In this document: one piece after another, positions 33,688 through 42,153 of the stretch
How positions within the stretch are numbered: position 1 is the stretch's first letter
Layout of the letters: each line of letters opens with the position of its first letter
DNA from: Allokutzneria sp. NRRL B-24872
Lineage (GTDB): Bacteria; Actinomycetota; Actinomycetes; Mycobacteriales; Pseudonocardiaceae
Direction of reading: 5' to 3'
Assembly (NCBI RefSeq): GCF_002155965.1
Contig: NZ_MUMH01000009.1
Span: 1-64,000, forward strand
DNA: 64,000 bases
Translations under genes and position numbers: made by a program
Notes under the pieces: generated by a model
The model's database searches: none
Told to the model about the DNA's origin: nothing
The model's input: the letters and a program-made list of their open reading frames with translations, nothing else

Positions 33688-35040
33688 CTACAGAACCAAC
33701 GACCGAACAATCGCGAGCGCTTCGGCCACTCGGGAGGGTTCGGTTCGGTGGCTGAGCACGCACATGCGCAGCAGATAGTCCCCGCGCACACGTGTGCTGG
33801 ACAGGAAAACCCTTTCCGTGGCGTTGATGCGCTCCAGCAAGCGTCTGTTCTCCGCGTCGCCTGCTCCATCCAGCCGGAAGACGTTCACCGTCAGGTCCGG
33901 CTTCAGCGGAACGTCCACTTCCGGCAAGGCGCTCAGCTCGCGGTGCACCTCCTCGGCGAGGTCCAGTTTCTGGTCCAGCGCGCGGCGGAACGCGGCGACC
34001 CCGTGCAGGTGCAGCGGCAACCACATGCGCAGGCCGCGGAACTCCCTCGTCAGCTCCGGCCCGAAGTCGCAGTAGTCCGGGGGCCATTGATCGCGCTGGA
34101 GATCTTGGAGGTAGGTCGCGTCCACCGTATGCGCCGCGCGCAGCGTCGCCGGGTCGCGCACGAGCAGGACTCCCGTGCCGTAGGCCAGGAACATCGTCTT
34201 GTGCGGGTCGATCGTGATCGAGTCCGCCCGCTCGACACCCCGCAGCTTCGCCCGCCCGCGCTCCGTCAACTGGAACCCGCCGCCGTACGCGCCGTCCACG
34301 TGGAACCACAACCCGTGCCGCTCCGCGGTCCCCGCGAGCGCGTCCAGCGGGTCGATCGTGCCCGTGCTCGTGCTGCCCGCTGTGCCGACCACGAGGAACG
34401 GATCGCGTCCTGCCGCCCGATCCTTGGTGATCAGCTCCTCGGCGGCGTCGGCGTCCATGCGCTGGTCCTCCGTCACCGGCACCACCCGCAGCTGGTCCGG
34501 TCGGAGCCCCGCGATGCGCGCGGCCTTCGCGACGCTGAGGTGCGTGTGCTCGGTGACGTAGATCGTCCCGTTCCTGGGCGCCCGGCTCTCCCGGGCCGCG
34601 ACCACCGCCGCGAGCGTCGCCAGCGACCCGCCCGTGGTGATCACCCCGCCCGCTCCGGCCGGCAGCGCGAACTCCCGGCAGAGCCACTGGATGACGCTGT
34701 CCTCCATCGCCACCAGGTCCGGCGCCATCGAGCCCACGCCGGTGAACCGGTTGACCAGCAACGACAAGAACTCGCCGAGCGCGGACGACACCAGCCCGCC
34801 CGCCGGGAAGTACGCGAGGTACCCCGGTCCGGCCGTCTCCACCGCGTTCCGCGCTGCTTCCCGGAAGGTTTCCAGCAGCTCCGCGAACTCCCCGGGAGTT
34901 TCGGCCGGTCCCTCGTACTTGACGGCTGCCGTCAAGTGGGAAGCGGGCGCGGTCGGCAGTCCCTCCAGGAACTCCGTCGCGAAGTCCCGTGTCGCCGCCA
35001 TCATCTCGGCCAGCTCGTCGCGGCCAGGATCGAAGATCAT
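33688..35040 (-). CDS. PLP-dependent (aromatic/other) amino acid decarboxylase
   Basis: 450 aa group II decarboxylase. The PLP lysine is in TIDPHKTMFLAYG; GVITTGGSLATLAAVVAAR and WFHVDGAYGGG are family signatures. N-terminal helices LEGLPTAPASHLTAAV and PGYLAYFPAGGL also match. It decarboxylates an aromatic amino acid, Glu, Asp or DABA; the substrate cannot be chosen by eye. ATG at 35040 is 7 nt after TAGCCT (leaderless). A copy of the CTTGACGG dyad lies within its 5' part. Confidence 0.87.
   Translation of the reverse strand: MIFDPGRDELAEMMAATRDFATEFLEGLPTAPASHLTAAVKYEGPAETPGEFAELLETFREAARNAVETAGPGYLAYFPAGGLVSSALGEFLSLLVNRFTGVGSMAPDLVAMEDSVIQWLCREFALPAGAGGVITTGGSLATLAAVVAARESRAPRNGTIYVTEHTHLSVAKAARIAGLRPDQLRVVPVTEDQRMDADAAEELITKDRAAGRDPFLVVGTAGSTSTGTIDPLDALAGTAERHGLWFHVDGAYGGGFQLTERGRAKLRGVERADSITIDPHKTMFLAYGTGVLLVRDPATLRAAHTVDATYLQDLQRDQWPPDYCDFGPELTREFRGLRMWLPLHLHGVAAFRRALDQKLDLAEEVHRELSALPEVDVPLKPDLTVNVFRLDGAGDAENRRLLERINATERVFLSSTRVRGDYLLRMCVLSHRTEPSRVAEALAIVRSLVL
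34918..34936. repeat. 19-bp dyad CTTGACGGCTGCCGTCAAG
   Basis: Perfect palindrome with 9-bp arms inside the decarboxylase gene. The same dyad (differing only in the centre) occurs at 47650-47668 and 59373-59391, also inside genes. Confidence 0.7.
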
Positions 35041-35238
35041 GCTCGCCAGGCTAGAAACCCCAGGTGGACCCCGTCTTGTACGTTATTGCGCCCTGGTGAC
35101 GAATTCAGGTGGGCGTGAATCCGCCGATCGGGTCCCGGTGGGGGCGTGCTCGCAATCGCGATTCCAATAGGATTTGGCCTGTACGCATATTGCGCGTCGG
35201 TTCGCGCAAACACATTTCATATTTCTGGAGAGTAGTCA

Positions 35239-35640
35239 ATGATTTCGCTTTTCTCGCGCCCTGTCGTCGCTGCCGTCGTCAGCGTGGCCGTCGCCTCGCT
35301 CGGCTTCGCCGCGCCCTCCGCCCAGGCCGCCCCGGCCTCGGGGTCCTTCTGCGCGGGCACGCACACCCCCTACGGTCCGGCCAAGGCCAGCCACGACGTG
35401 AAGATCAGGCCGGCCCCGGTCGCGAGCGAAGCGAACAACCTGGGAACGATCACGAAGGGCCAGACCGTCACCCTGGTGAACGGGCACTGGGACTCCCAGC
35501 TCAAGCAGTGCACGTACTTCGTTCGCGACGGGGAGAACCACCGCGCGTGCTCCAACGAGGACAACACCTGGTACCAGACCGTGTGGATCGCCGAGAAGTC
35601 GAAGATCGGCTACATCCCCGCGCCCTGCCTGCGCGGCTGA
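35239..35640 (+). CDS. Secreted SH3b-like small protein
   Basis: 133 aa with signal peptide (MISLFSRPVVAAVV..., cleavage near AQAAPAS). The mature part resembles a bacterial SH3 domain: HDVKIRPAPVASEANNLGTI, GQTVTLVNG, and a final WIAEKSKIGYIPAPCLRG, with four Cys that could form two disulphides. SH3b modules bind cell wall, but this one stands alone. ATG has GGAGAG about 7 nt upstream. The upstream region carries ATAGGATTTGGCCTGT, a motif partly shared with the small membrane protein genes near 12.3-12.8 kb. Confidence 0.7.
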   Translation: MISLFSRPVVAAVVSVAVASLGFAAPSAQAAPASGSFCAGTHTPYGPAKASHDVKIRPAPVASEANNLGTITKGQTVTLVNGHWDSQLKQCTYFVRDGENHRACSNEDNTWYQTVWIAEKSKIGYIPAPCLRG

Positions 35641-35647
35641 CAACCGC

Positions 35648-36463
35648 TCACCGGCCGCGGAGGTAGCCGCCGGGGGCCACGCCGAGGATGCGGCGGAAGT
35701 GGCGGGAGAGGTGGGCCTGGTCGACGAAGCCGACTTCGGCGGCGGCGTCGGCCGGGCGGGTGCCGGAGTCGAGCAGGGCGCGGGTGCGGCGGACGCGTTC
35801 CTGGTTGAGGTAGGCGTGCGGGGGCAGGCCGAAGCGCTCGCGGAAGCCTCGGAGCAGCGCGAACCGGCCCAGGCCGACCTCGGCGGCGAGTTCGTCGAGG
35901 CTCGGGGGCGCGCTCATCCGGTCGAGCAGTGCTTGACGGGCGCGGTCGAGTGCTCGATCGCCCGCCCTCCGCTGGACGGGGTCGCGAGCCTGGGTGCCGC
36001 GCGTCTGCCACAGGAGCTGAACTGCTTGGTACAGAAGGGTTTCCGAGGCCAGGTGGTCAGTGTGCTCGGCGGAGCGGTGTGCGGCGAGGACCGCCGAGGC
36101 GAGGGCACGGTCATAGCTGGTCTCGGCGGTGAACGCGGGGGTGCCAGCGGGACCCCCGAGCTCGCGCACGATGTCGGACACCAGTGACACGGTCGGGTAG
36201 AGCACGCGGTAGGCCCACCCGTCGACGTCGGCGGCGTGACCGCTGTGCACCTCGCCGGGGTTGATGCACGCGATGCCACCCGCGCCGATCGTCCGCTTGT
36301 CGGAGCGCACGTGCAGCAGTTCCGCACCGCTGAGCACGACGCCGATCGCGTAGGTGTCGTGGCTGTGCCGGGTGAACGCGTGCCGGACGAACCGAGCCGC
36401 CAAGAGGTCCAGCTCCGGCACGCTCGGATGCCGCCAGTACCGCGCGGGCTCGGCCACCGCCAT
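35648..36463 (-). CDS. AraC-family regulator with cupin-like sensor
   Basis: 271 aa. N-terminal AraC_binding domain (FVRHAFTRHSHDTYAIGVVLSGAEL, GGIACINPGEVHSGHAAD) and C-terminal double HTH (LDELAAEVGLGRFALLRGFRERFGLPPHAYLNQERV; AAEVGFVDQAHLSRHFRRILGVAPGGY, the canonical AraC signature). Probably controls the divergent operon of the mini-P450, PEP-mutase-family enzyme and ArsR gene; the starts are 63 bp apart. Confidence 0.87.
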   Translation of the reverse strand: MAVAEPARYWRHPSVPELDLLAARFVRHAFTRHSHDTYAIGVVLSGAELLHVRSDKRTIGAGGIACINPGEVHSGHAADVDGWAYRVLYPTVSLVSDIVRELGGPAGTPAFTAETSYDRALASAVLAAHRSAEHTDHLASETLLYQAVQLLWQTRGTQARDPVQRRAGDRALDRARQALLDRMSAPPSLDELAAEVGLGRFALLRGFRERFGLPPHAYLNQERVRRTRALLDSGTRPADAAAEVGFVDQAHLSRHFRRILGVAPGGYLRGR

Positions 36464-36526
36464 GGGCCCACAGTACGTCCGGCTTGTTCGGCGGCCACCG
36501 AACAGTTCTCGCTCTACCGTCCACGC

Positions 36527-37273
36527 ATGCTCGTTCTTCGGACGTACGGCCAGGTCAGCGCCGCGCTGGCGGACCCGGACCTGAGCGTCGTGCCGCCGCC
36601 GGAGCGTGACTCCGCGCTCGGCTGGCTGCGCTCAGCCGTGTGCCGCTTCAGCTCCGGGGCCACCCACGCCCGGCGCCGTGCCCTGGTCGAAGCGCCGCTC
36701 CGCGCGCTCTCCCCGGACGCACTCCGGCGCCGGGCGCGCGGGCGCTCGCCGGAGACCGCCGCCGTGGAGGTGCTGGCCGAAGCCTTGGGCGTGGCGGTCG
36801 AACCGGCGGTGGTGCTCGCGGCGGCGCGCGCCTACCTGCCGCCGGTGGAGCCGACTCCCGCCGACGACGCGGCGGTCGACGGCCTCCTCACGGCACTGGG
36901 CGGAGCGCGCGACGAGGCCACCGCCGCGCGCGCCTGCCTGTTGCTCCAAGCCGCCACCTCAACGGCCGCGCTCATCAAGAACGCCCTGCCGTACAAGGAC
37001 TTCGGCACGCCCGAGGCCGTGCTGGCGGAGACGCTGAGGCATTCGCCGCCGATCCCCGTGATGCGCAGGCAACGCCTGGACGGCACGCTGATCGAGTTGG
37101 ATCTCGTTGCGGCGAACCGAGATCCGGCGGTGTTCACCGACCCCGAGACCTTCGACGTGCGCCGGCCGAACAACCACATGCACCTGATCTTCGGCGCGGG
37201 GCTGCGGCCCTGTCCCGGTGACGACCACGCGCTGGCGATCGCCGCCGGTGTCCTGGAAGGGAGCCCTCGATGA
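36527..37273 (+). CDS. Miniature cytochrome P450-like protein
   Basis: 248 aa, about 150 residues shorter than normal P450s. The C-terminal half keeps the P450 core: AETLRHSPPIPVMRR (ExxR), AANRDPAVFTDPETFDVRRP, and a heme loop FGAGLRPCPGDDHALAIAAGVLE with Arg in place of the usual His and Cys retained. The I-helix acid-alcohol pair (AGxxT) is not recognisable in LLLQAATSTAALIKNA. The N-terminal half is compressed. TACCGT is 6 nt before the ATG. It overlaps the PEP-mutase-family gene by 4 nt. It may be a heme-binding non-monooxygenase. The frame is clean to both ends, so not a simple pseudogene. Confidence 0.72.
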   Translation: MLVLRTYGQVSAALADPDLSVVPPPERDSALGWLRSAVCRFSSGATHARRRALVEAPLRALSPDALRRRARGRSPETAAVEVLAEALGVAVEPAVVLAAARAYLPPVEPTPADDAAVDGLLTALGGARDEATAARACLLLQAATSTAALIKNALPYKDFGTPEAVLAETLRHSPPIPVMRRQRLDGTLIELDLVAANRDPAVFTDPETFDVRRPNNHMHLIFGAGLRPCPGDDHALAIAAGVLEGSPR

Positions 37274-38025
37274 GCGCCTTCGCTGATCTCCACCGACGCG
37301 GAGCGCCGCTGGTGCTGCCGAACGCGTGGGACCACGCCTCAGCCGCCGCGCTGTTCGGGGCGGGTTTCCCAGCGGTGGGCACCACGAGCCTCGGCGTGGC
37401 CGCGGTGCACGGGCTGCCTGACGCGACCGGTGCGGCGCGCGCCGAAACGATCGCGTTGACGAAGCTGATCGCAAGGCTGCCCGGCATGGTCACCGTGGAC
37501 ATCGAATCGGGCTTCAGTTCCAATCCGGCCGAGGTCGCAGATTTGGCCGTGCGGTTGTCCGACGCGGGCGCCGTCGGCGTCAACCTGGAAGACGCCATGA
37601 CCGACCCCCAGGCGCTGTGCGGGCTGATCGAGGCGATCAAGCGCGCGGTTCCCGGGTTGTTCGTCAACGCGCGCACCGACACCTACTGGCTCGGCGACTC
37701 CTCGCTCGACGAGACCCTGGTGCGCGCCGAGTCCTATGTGGATGCCGGTGCCGATGGGATCTTCGTACCGGGCATGGCCGAGCCCGACGAGATCGCCGCC
37801 GTGGTCGACCAGGTCGACGCGCCGCTGAACCTGCTCTTCCTGCCCGGCAAGCACACCGTCACCGAGCTGGCCGCGCTCGGCGTGAGCCGGATCAGCACTG
37901 GCTCGCTGCTCTTCCGCGCCGCCGTGCACGCGACCGTCGCCACCGCGCTCGCCGTGCGCGACGAGCAACCCGTGCCGCCCGGCATCCCCGGCTACGACGA
38001 AACCGTGAAGATGCTGGGACTATGA
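37270..38025 (+). CDS. Isocitrate lyase / PEP mutase family protein (paralog B)
   Basis: 251 aa. LVLPNAWDHASAAALFGAG, GTTSLGVAAVHG, the metal motif TVDIESGFSSN, GVNLEDAMTD and VNARTDTYWLG parallel paralog A at 23092. Like paralog A it lacks an obvious KKCGH lyase loop. Coupled by 4-nt overlaps to the mini-P450 upstream and the ArsR gene downstream, so the three form one transcription unit. Reaction unknown; the family acts on 2-oxo acid-type substrates. Confidence 0.85.
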   Translation: MSAFADLHRRGAPLVLPNAWDHASAAALFGAGFPAVGTTSLGVAAVHGLPDATGAARAETIALTKLIARLPGMVTVDIESGFSSNPAEVADLAVRLSDAGAVGVNLEDAMTDPQALCGLIEAIKRAVPGLFVNARTDTYWLGDSSLDETLVRAESYVDAGADGIFVPGMAEPDEIAAVVDQVDAPLNLLFLPGKHTVTELAALGVSRISTGSLLFRAAVHATVATALAVRDEQPVPPGIPGYDETVKMLGL

Positions 38026-38723
38026 CCGTCGTGGGACCCGAACTCGCTGCGCTGGCCGGGCTGCTCGCCGACGAGACGCGGGCGGCCATGTGCCTCGCCC
38101 TGCTCGACAAGCGCGCGTGGACGGCCGGTGAGCTGGCCACACTGTGCGGCGTCGCCCGGTCCACGGCGAGCGAGCACATCTCCAAGCTCGTCAGCGGCGG
38201 CCTCCTTGACGAGCGCCGCCAAGGACGTCATCGCTACGTCCGCCTCGCCGACGACGAGGTCGCGAGCCTGATCGAGACCCTGTCCGCCCACGTGCGGCCC
38301 GCCCCCGTCTCCGGGCTGCGCCAGCACCGCGCGAGCGCCGCCCTCGCCAGGGGGCGCACCTGCTACGACCACCTCGCGGGCCGGCTCGGCGTGGCCGTCA
38401 CCGACGCCATGGCCACGCGCGGTCTGCTCCGCCGAGACACCGGCTTCGCGCTCACCGACACCGGGCTGGACTGGTTCTCCGAACTGGAGATCTCCCTGCC
38501 CAGCAACGAGAAGCGCCCGCTGGTGAAGCCCTGCCTGGACTGGACCGAACGCCGCGACCACCTCGCCGGTCCGGCCGCCGCGCAGCTGTGCTCCCTCGTC
38601 CTGGAGCGCGGGTGGGCCGTGCGGATCGGCTCCCAGCGCGCCGTGCGCGTGACCCCGCTCGGCCTGCGCGAACTGCGCGACCGCCTCGGCATCGACGCGG
38701 CCGAGCTGAACGAGTGCCCTTAG
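38022..38723 (+). CDS. ArsR-family regulator
   Basis: 233 aa. N-terminal winged helix LADETRAAMCLALLDKRAWTAGELATLCGVARSTASEHISKLVSGGLL with wing RRQGRHRYVRL (residues about 12-80). The C-terminal about 130 residues (RTCYDHLAGRLGVAVTDAM, LDWTERRDHLAG) are the extension of the larger ArsR subfamily lacking metal-site cysteines except RTCYDH and KPCLDW. Last gene of the mini-P450 operon (ATGA overlap), so probably autoregulatory. Confidence 0.85.
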   Translation: MTVVGPELAALAGLLADETRAAMCLALLDKRAWTAGELATLCGVARSTASEHISKLVSGGLLDERRQGRHRYVRLADDEVASLIETLSAHVRPAPVSGLRQHRASAALARGRTCYDHLAGRLGVAVTDAMATRGLLRRDTGFALTDTGLDWFSELEISLPSNEKRPLVKPCLDWTERRDHLAGPAAAQLCSLVLERGWAVRIGSQRAVRVTPLGLRELRDRLGIDAAELNECP

Positions 38724-38801
38724 GACTGCCTTCGCGGGCAATCGGCACAGCGGGCGTGGTCCTAGCTTCGTGACCATCTGGTACCGGTGAGGGGACTGCG
38801 G

Positions 38802-39713
38802 ATGGATCACGTCATCGTGGAGGTACTGCGTTCCCTGAGAGACCCTGTCGAGTTCTTGCGCGCGCTGCGCGAGGACTACGAAGAGCACAGGGAGGCGGGA
38901 TTCGACGCGTTCCGGTCGGCGTTGCAGGCTCGGGGGTTCGGCCCTGCGGCCGAGGAACTGCTCCAGCACGTCGAAGCGAACGGCGGCCTCGACCTTGCCG
39001 CGACGCTCGTCGCTCTGCCGCCTGAGCACCTTGCCGCCGTGGGCGCAGACCAGTCAGCGACCGAGTGGCAGGCGATGCTGGCCGAGTTCAGTGGTCACTG
39101 GGACGGCGACGAGGCGAACTGGCCAGCGTTCCAGGAGTACGTCGTCTACTACGCCAACGAGCGAGGGCTGGCCGGGCCCGCGCAGCGGTTCTTCGACCGT
39201 GCCGCGACCGAGGACAAGCACGCGCTCTTCGCCGAGCACGGCGTTGTCGCCCATCCCGCGCTCGCCGTGGAAGCGGTCCCTGACACGTCGTGGCAGACGG
39301 CGATCGACCAGTTCGGCCCGTCGTGGGCCGCGTGGGACGGCTCCGAGTCCTGGTGGGCCGAGTACCGCGACTGGTTCTACAACGCCACCAACTCGCAGGA
39401 CCCGGACGTCTACGCGCTCGCCTACGAGCGGTTGCACCCGCTCAACGACCTCGCGGTCGACGAGCGCATCGCACGGCTGCGCGAGATGGGCTTCGACGTG
39501 TCCGGCGCACTCGCGCAGGAGGCCCCGGCGATCACGGCCGAGCAACTGGAGAGCTTCCGAGCCGCGGCCAGCGACCCCACCGTCGAGGACATCGACCGCG
39601 AAGTGCTCGAACAACTGCTTCAGGAGCCCGATTTCGAACAGCGCGTTGCCGAAGCCGACCAGCTGATCGAAGCCGCCCTGGCCGACGCCGTGTCCGAGAT
39701 CCGCCCGAGCTGA
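38802..39713 (+). CDS. Acidic hypothetical protein, partner of the hydrolase-like gene
   Basis: 303 aa, strongly acidic, Trp/Glu-rich, no signal peptide and no membrane helix. Two similar segments (WQAMLAEFSGHWDGDEANWPAFQEYVVYYANERG and WQTAIDQFGPSWAAWDGSESWWAEYRDWFYNAT, each about 33 residues) suggest an internal duplication. The C-terminal about 80 residues are helical, possibly coiled coil (DIDREVLEQLLQEPDFEQRVAEADQLIEAAL). ATG 38802 has GAGGGG at about 7 nt; the GTG at 38787 precedes it. 24 bp before the hydrolase-like gene; family unknown. Confidence 0.65.
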   Translation: MDHVIVEVLRSLRDPVEFLRALREDYEEHREAGFDAFRSALQARGFGPAAEELLQHVEANGGLDLAATLVALPPEHLAAVGADQSATEWQAMLAEFSGHWDGDEANWPAFQEYVVYYANERGLAGPAQRFFDRAATEDKHALFAEHGVVAHPALAVEAVPDTSWQTAIDQFGPSWAAWDGSESWWAEYRDWFYNATNSQDPDVYALAYERLHPLNDLAVDERIARLREMGFDVSGALAQEAPAITAEQLESFRAAASDPTVEDIDREVLEQLLQEPDFEQRVAEADQLIEAALADAVSEIRPS

Positions 39714-39737
39714 TCCGAAGCCGAGAGTGAGTGAATC

Positions 39738-40880
39738 GTGGCGCCAACCGAAAAAGAAGTGGTCAAGGCTTTGACGTTGATGAAGCTCCGGGGTACCGGC
39801 AAGGACCCGGTGACTCGCTTGGTGGCTTACTCGTTGTACTGCAAGCTCCCCGAGGACGTCAGAGCGGTTGCCGAGCAGAGAATGGTGGACGATCCGGACG
39901 TGCTGGACAACCTGATCATTCGGCACAGTCGAAGGTTTGACATAGCGGTCCAAGATCGGTTGGTGCGCGGGGCCGAAGCCGAAGCCAGGCCCTCGTTGGT
40001 CGTGAAGGTCGCGGTCGCGGGCTCCGGGTACGACGTGTGGGCGACCCAGAAGGACCTCGCTCCGGGGAGGGAGGTGAAGTGGGAGCGGGTCGACGAACTG
40101 GAGAACGAGAGCGGGACGGTCCACTACAGAAGGAAAGCGGAGGAGAGTCCTGACGTGATGTTCGCCGGTACGGGGGCACCCAGGACGGAAGGGCGCCTGA
40201 AGTTCGGCGGGGTGAGGGACGCAGGCTCGAACAGCATCTCCAAACTCGTCGAGGAAGCCCCCGGCATCGTCAAGAAGGCGATCGACGAAGCTCTCGGCGG
40301 TGATGGGGACAGGCACATCTTCATCCTCGTCAAGGCGCACAGTCGAGGCGCTGTCGCGGCATCGAAAATCGCCTTGGAACTCAGGTCGATGTACGCCGAT
40401 CGCGCCACGCTGGAGCTGGTCGCGGTTGATCCTGTTCCCGGTCCTCTTCATCGCGGTAGGAACGTCAAGATCGATCTTCTCGGGGAGATCGACGAGTTCA
40501 CGCTCATCTACTCGGTCGCATCCGGTCACGCTGCTGGTTTCACCCCGCAACAGGTGCTCGGGGCCAAGAGGATCATCATTTCGCGACAGAATCACAGTGT
40601 GGGACTTCTGCGTGGATTCCGCTACGGGAACGAGATCTTCAAGGGAAGCGGTATCAATGGACTTCCAGAAGGCGTCTACGTCGACTCCAGCGGAGTCGGC
40701 GAGGAGCCCGAGCCGCTGAGCCGTGTCGCCGACATGGCCGATGCCACACAGCGGATCAAGGTGGAGTTCGAGAAGAGCGACGCGCCGGTGCGGGACAGCG
40801 ATCGCAAGGACATCATCAGAAAAGTTCTGACCGAGTACTTCGAGCGCCAGCAGGGCTGGGTACGGCGCCGTCGGCCGTGA
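39738..40880 (+). CDS. DUF2235-like alpha/beta hydrolase, candidate effector or lipase
   Basis: 380 aa. The N-terminal about 90 residues are helical. The remainder looks like a DUF2235/T6SS-lipase-type hydrolase: VMFAGTG, the nucleophile elbow KAHSRGAVAASKIA (HSRGA, like G-x-S-R-G-A), VAVDPVPG as acid, and RQNHSVGLLRGF as candidate catalytic His. No signal peptide. GC is a little lower than around it, and codons such as cctgttcccggtcct stand out. Adjacent to an acidic unknown protein (possible inhibitor or chaperone) and an ADP-ribosylglycohydrolase. Assignment to DUF2235 is by motif only. Confidence 0.6.
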   Translation: MAPTEKEVVKALTLMKLRGTGKDPVTRLVAYSLYCKLPEDVRAVAEQRMVDDPDVLDNLIIRHSRRFDIAVQDRLVRGAEAEARPSLVVKVAVAGSGYDVWATQKDLAPGREVKWERVDELENESGTVHYRRKAEESPDVMFAGTGAPRTEGRLKFGGVRDAGSNSISKLVEEAPGIVKKAIDEALGGDGDRHIFILVKAHSRGAVAASKIALELRSMYADRATLELVAVDPVPGPLHRGRNVKIDLLGEIDEFTLIYSVASGHAAGFTPQQVLGAKRIIISRQNHSVGLLRGFRYGNEIFKGSGINGLPEGVYVDSSGVGEEPEPLSRVADMADATQRIKVEFEKSDAPVRDSDRKDIIRKVLTEYFERQQGWVRRRRP

Positions 40881-40926
40881 CGAGAAAGTTCGTGAAATCC
40901 GGGGCCGCACCGTGCACGATCGGGTC

Positions 40927-41784
40927 ATGGCACCGAATCGAGCCGCTGAGTCGTCCCTGCGTGGTCTTGCGCTGGGCGATGCGTTCGGGCAGACGTGGTT
41001 CGCGGGGGAGGGCGATCTGCGCAGGCGGCGGACGGCTCCGGGGCCCTGGCGGTGGACGGACGACACGGCGATGGCGCTCGCGCTGTTCCGGGTGCTGACC
41101 GCGCACGGCAAGGTCGACCAGGACGCGCTCGCGGCGGAGTTCGGCGCCACGTACACGGCGGACCCGCATCGCAGCTACGGCGCGACGATGCACGAAGTGC
41201 TCGCGGCGATCCACAGTGGACAGTCGTGGCGGGACGTGGCGCGCAGGCAGTTCGACGGGCAGGGCTCGTGGGGCAACGGGGCGGCGATGCGGGTGGCCCC
41301 GCTGGGCGCCTGGTTCGCCGACGACCTCGACGAACTCCTTGTGCAGGCGGGGAAATCGGCCGGAGTGACGCACGCGCACCCGGAAGCGATCACGGGCGCG
41401 GTGGCGGTGGCGCTCGCGACGGCGCTGAGCGTGCGCGGGATCGACAGCGCGGAGCTGCTCGGCGAAGTGGCGCAGCGGCTGCCGGAGAGCGAGGTGCGCA
41501 CGGGGGTGCTCCGAGCGAGGAAGATCGCCTTCGGCACGGACTCGCGCAACGCGGGCGGAACGCTGGGCACGGGGCGCCGGATCTCGGCGGTGGACACGGT
41601 GCCGTTCGCGTTGTGGTGCGCGGCGCGGCACCTCGACGATCTCGTGGAAGCATTGTGGGCCACGGCAGCCGCAGGCGGAGACGTGGACACGACGTGCGCG
41701 ATCGTCGGCGGGATCGTCGCGGCTCGCACGGGCCTGGACGGCGTGCCGCCGGAGTGGCTGGCCGCGTGCGAGCCGATCGACTGA
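40927..41784 (+). CDS. ADP-ribosylglycohydrolase family protein
   Basis: 285 aa, DraG/ARH fold. Metal motifs: GLALGDAFG at the start, RWTDDTAMALAL (WTDDT) at about residue 43, and GGDVDTTCAIVGGIVAA (D-x-D-T) near the C-terminus. HAHPEAITGAVAVALA is also typical. It removes ADP-ribose from proteins or nucleic acids. ATG 40927 was preferred to the GTG at 40912. It follows the hydrolase-like gene by 46 bp on the same strand. Confidence 0.85.
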   Translation: MAPNRAAESSLRGLALGDAFGQTWFAGEGDLRRRRTAPGPWRWTDDTAMALALFRVLTAHGKVDQDALAAEFGATYTADPHRSYGATMHEVLAAIHSGQSWRDVARRQFDGQGSWGNGAAMRVAPLGAWFADDLDELLVQAGKSAGVTHAHPEAITGAVAVALATALSVRGIDSAELLGEVAQRLPESEVRTGVLRARKIAFGTDSRNAGGTLGTGRRISAVDTVPFALWCAARHLDDLVEALWATAAAGGDVDTTCAIVGGIVAARTGLDGVPPEWLAACEPID

Positions 41785-41787
41785 AGC

Positions 41788-42153
41788 TCAGGACTCCAAC
41801 GCTTCGCGAACCGCTTCGGGAGTGCGCGCGACGCGAGCGGAGCCGTCCTCTGCGGTGATGATCGGCCGCTGGATCAGCTTGGGGTTGGCGGACATCGCCT
41901 CGACCCACTGCGCACGGGTCTCGGCGGTCTTCTCCCACGACTTCATGCCCAGCTCGGCCGCGACGGGCTCGCCGAGGCGCGCGATGTCCCACGGCTCCAA
42001 CCCGAGCCGCTCCAGCACGCCCTCCAGCTCCGCGACGCTCGGCGGGTCCTGGAGGTAGTGGCGGATCGTGTAGTCCGCGCCCTCGGCGTCCAGCAGGGAC
42101 AGCGCCGACCGGCACTTGGAACACGCCGGGTTGATCCAGATCTCCATGCTCAC
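41788..42153 (-). CDS. ArsC/Spx-family thioredoxin-fold protein
   Basis: 121 aa. INPACSKCRSALSLL gives the Cys (CSKC) of the ArsC family; PIITAEDGSARVARTPEAV is the cis-Pro region and C-terminal signature. It resembles glutaredoxin-dependent arsenate reductases of YffB/ArsC type, but no other ars gene is present, so a general redox role is equally likely. GTG 42153 overlaps the stop of the LLM gene (GTGA); TAGTAT 6 nt upstream could also give a separate leaderless transcript. Confidence 0.82.
   Translation of the reverse strand: MSMEIWINPACSKCRSALSLLDAEGADYTIRHYLQDPPSVAELEGVLERLGLEPWDIARLGEPVAAELGMKSWEKTAETRAQWVEAMSANPKLIQRPIITAEDGSARVARTPEAVREALES

Noticed and set aside
39054-41156. A 700-codon minus-strand frame over the hydrolase-like and ADP-ribosylglycohydrolase genes
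   Set aside because: Both plus-strand genes have clear motifs and starts; the minus frame has no recognisable domain and lacks a ribosome site.
41788-42153. An arsenic-resistance operon with the ArsC-like gene
   Set aside because: No arsenite pump or As-responsive ArsR adjoins; the gene is coupled to an LLM oxidoreductase, and the ArsR-type regulator at 38022 lacks the metal site and is in another operon.
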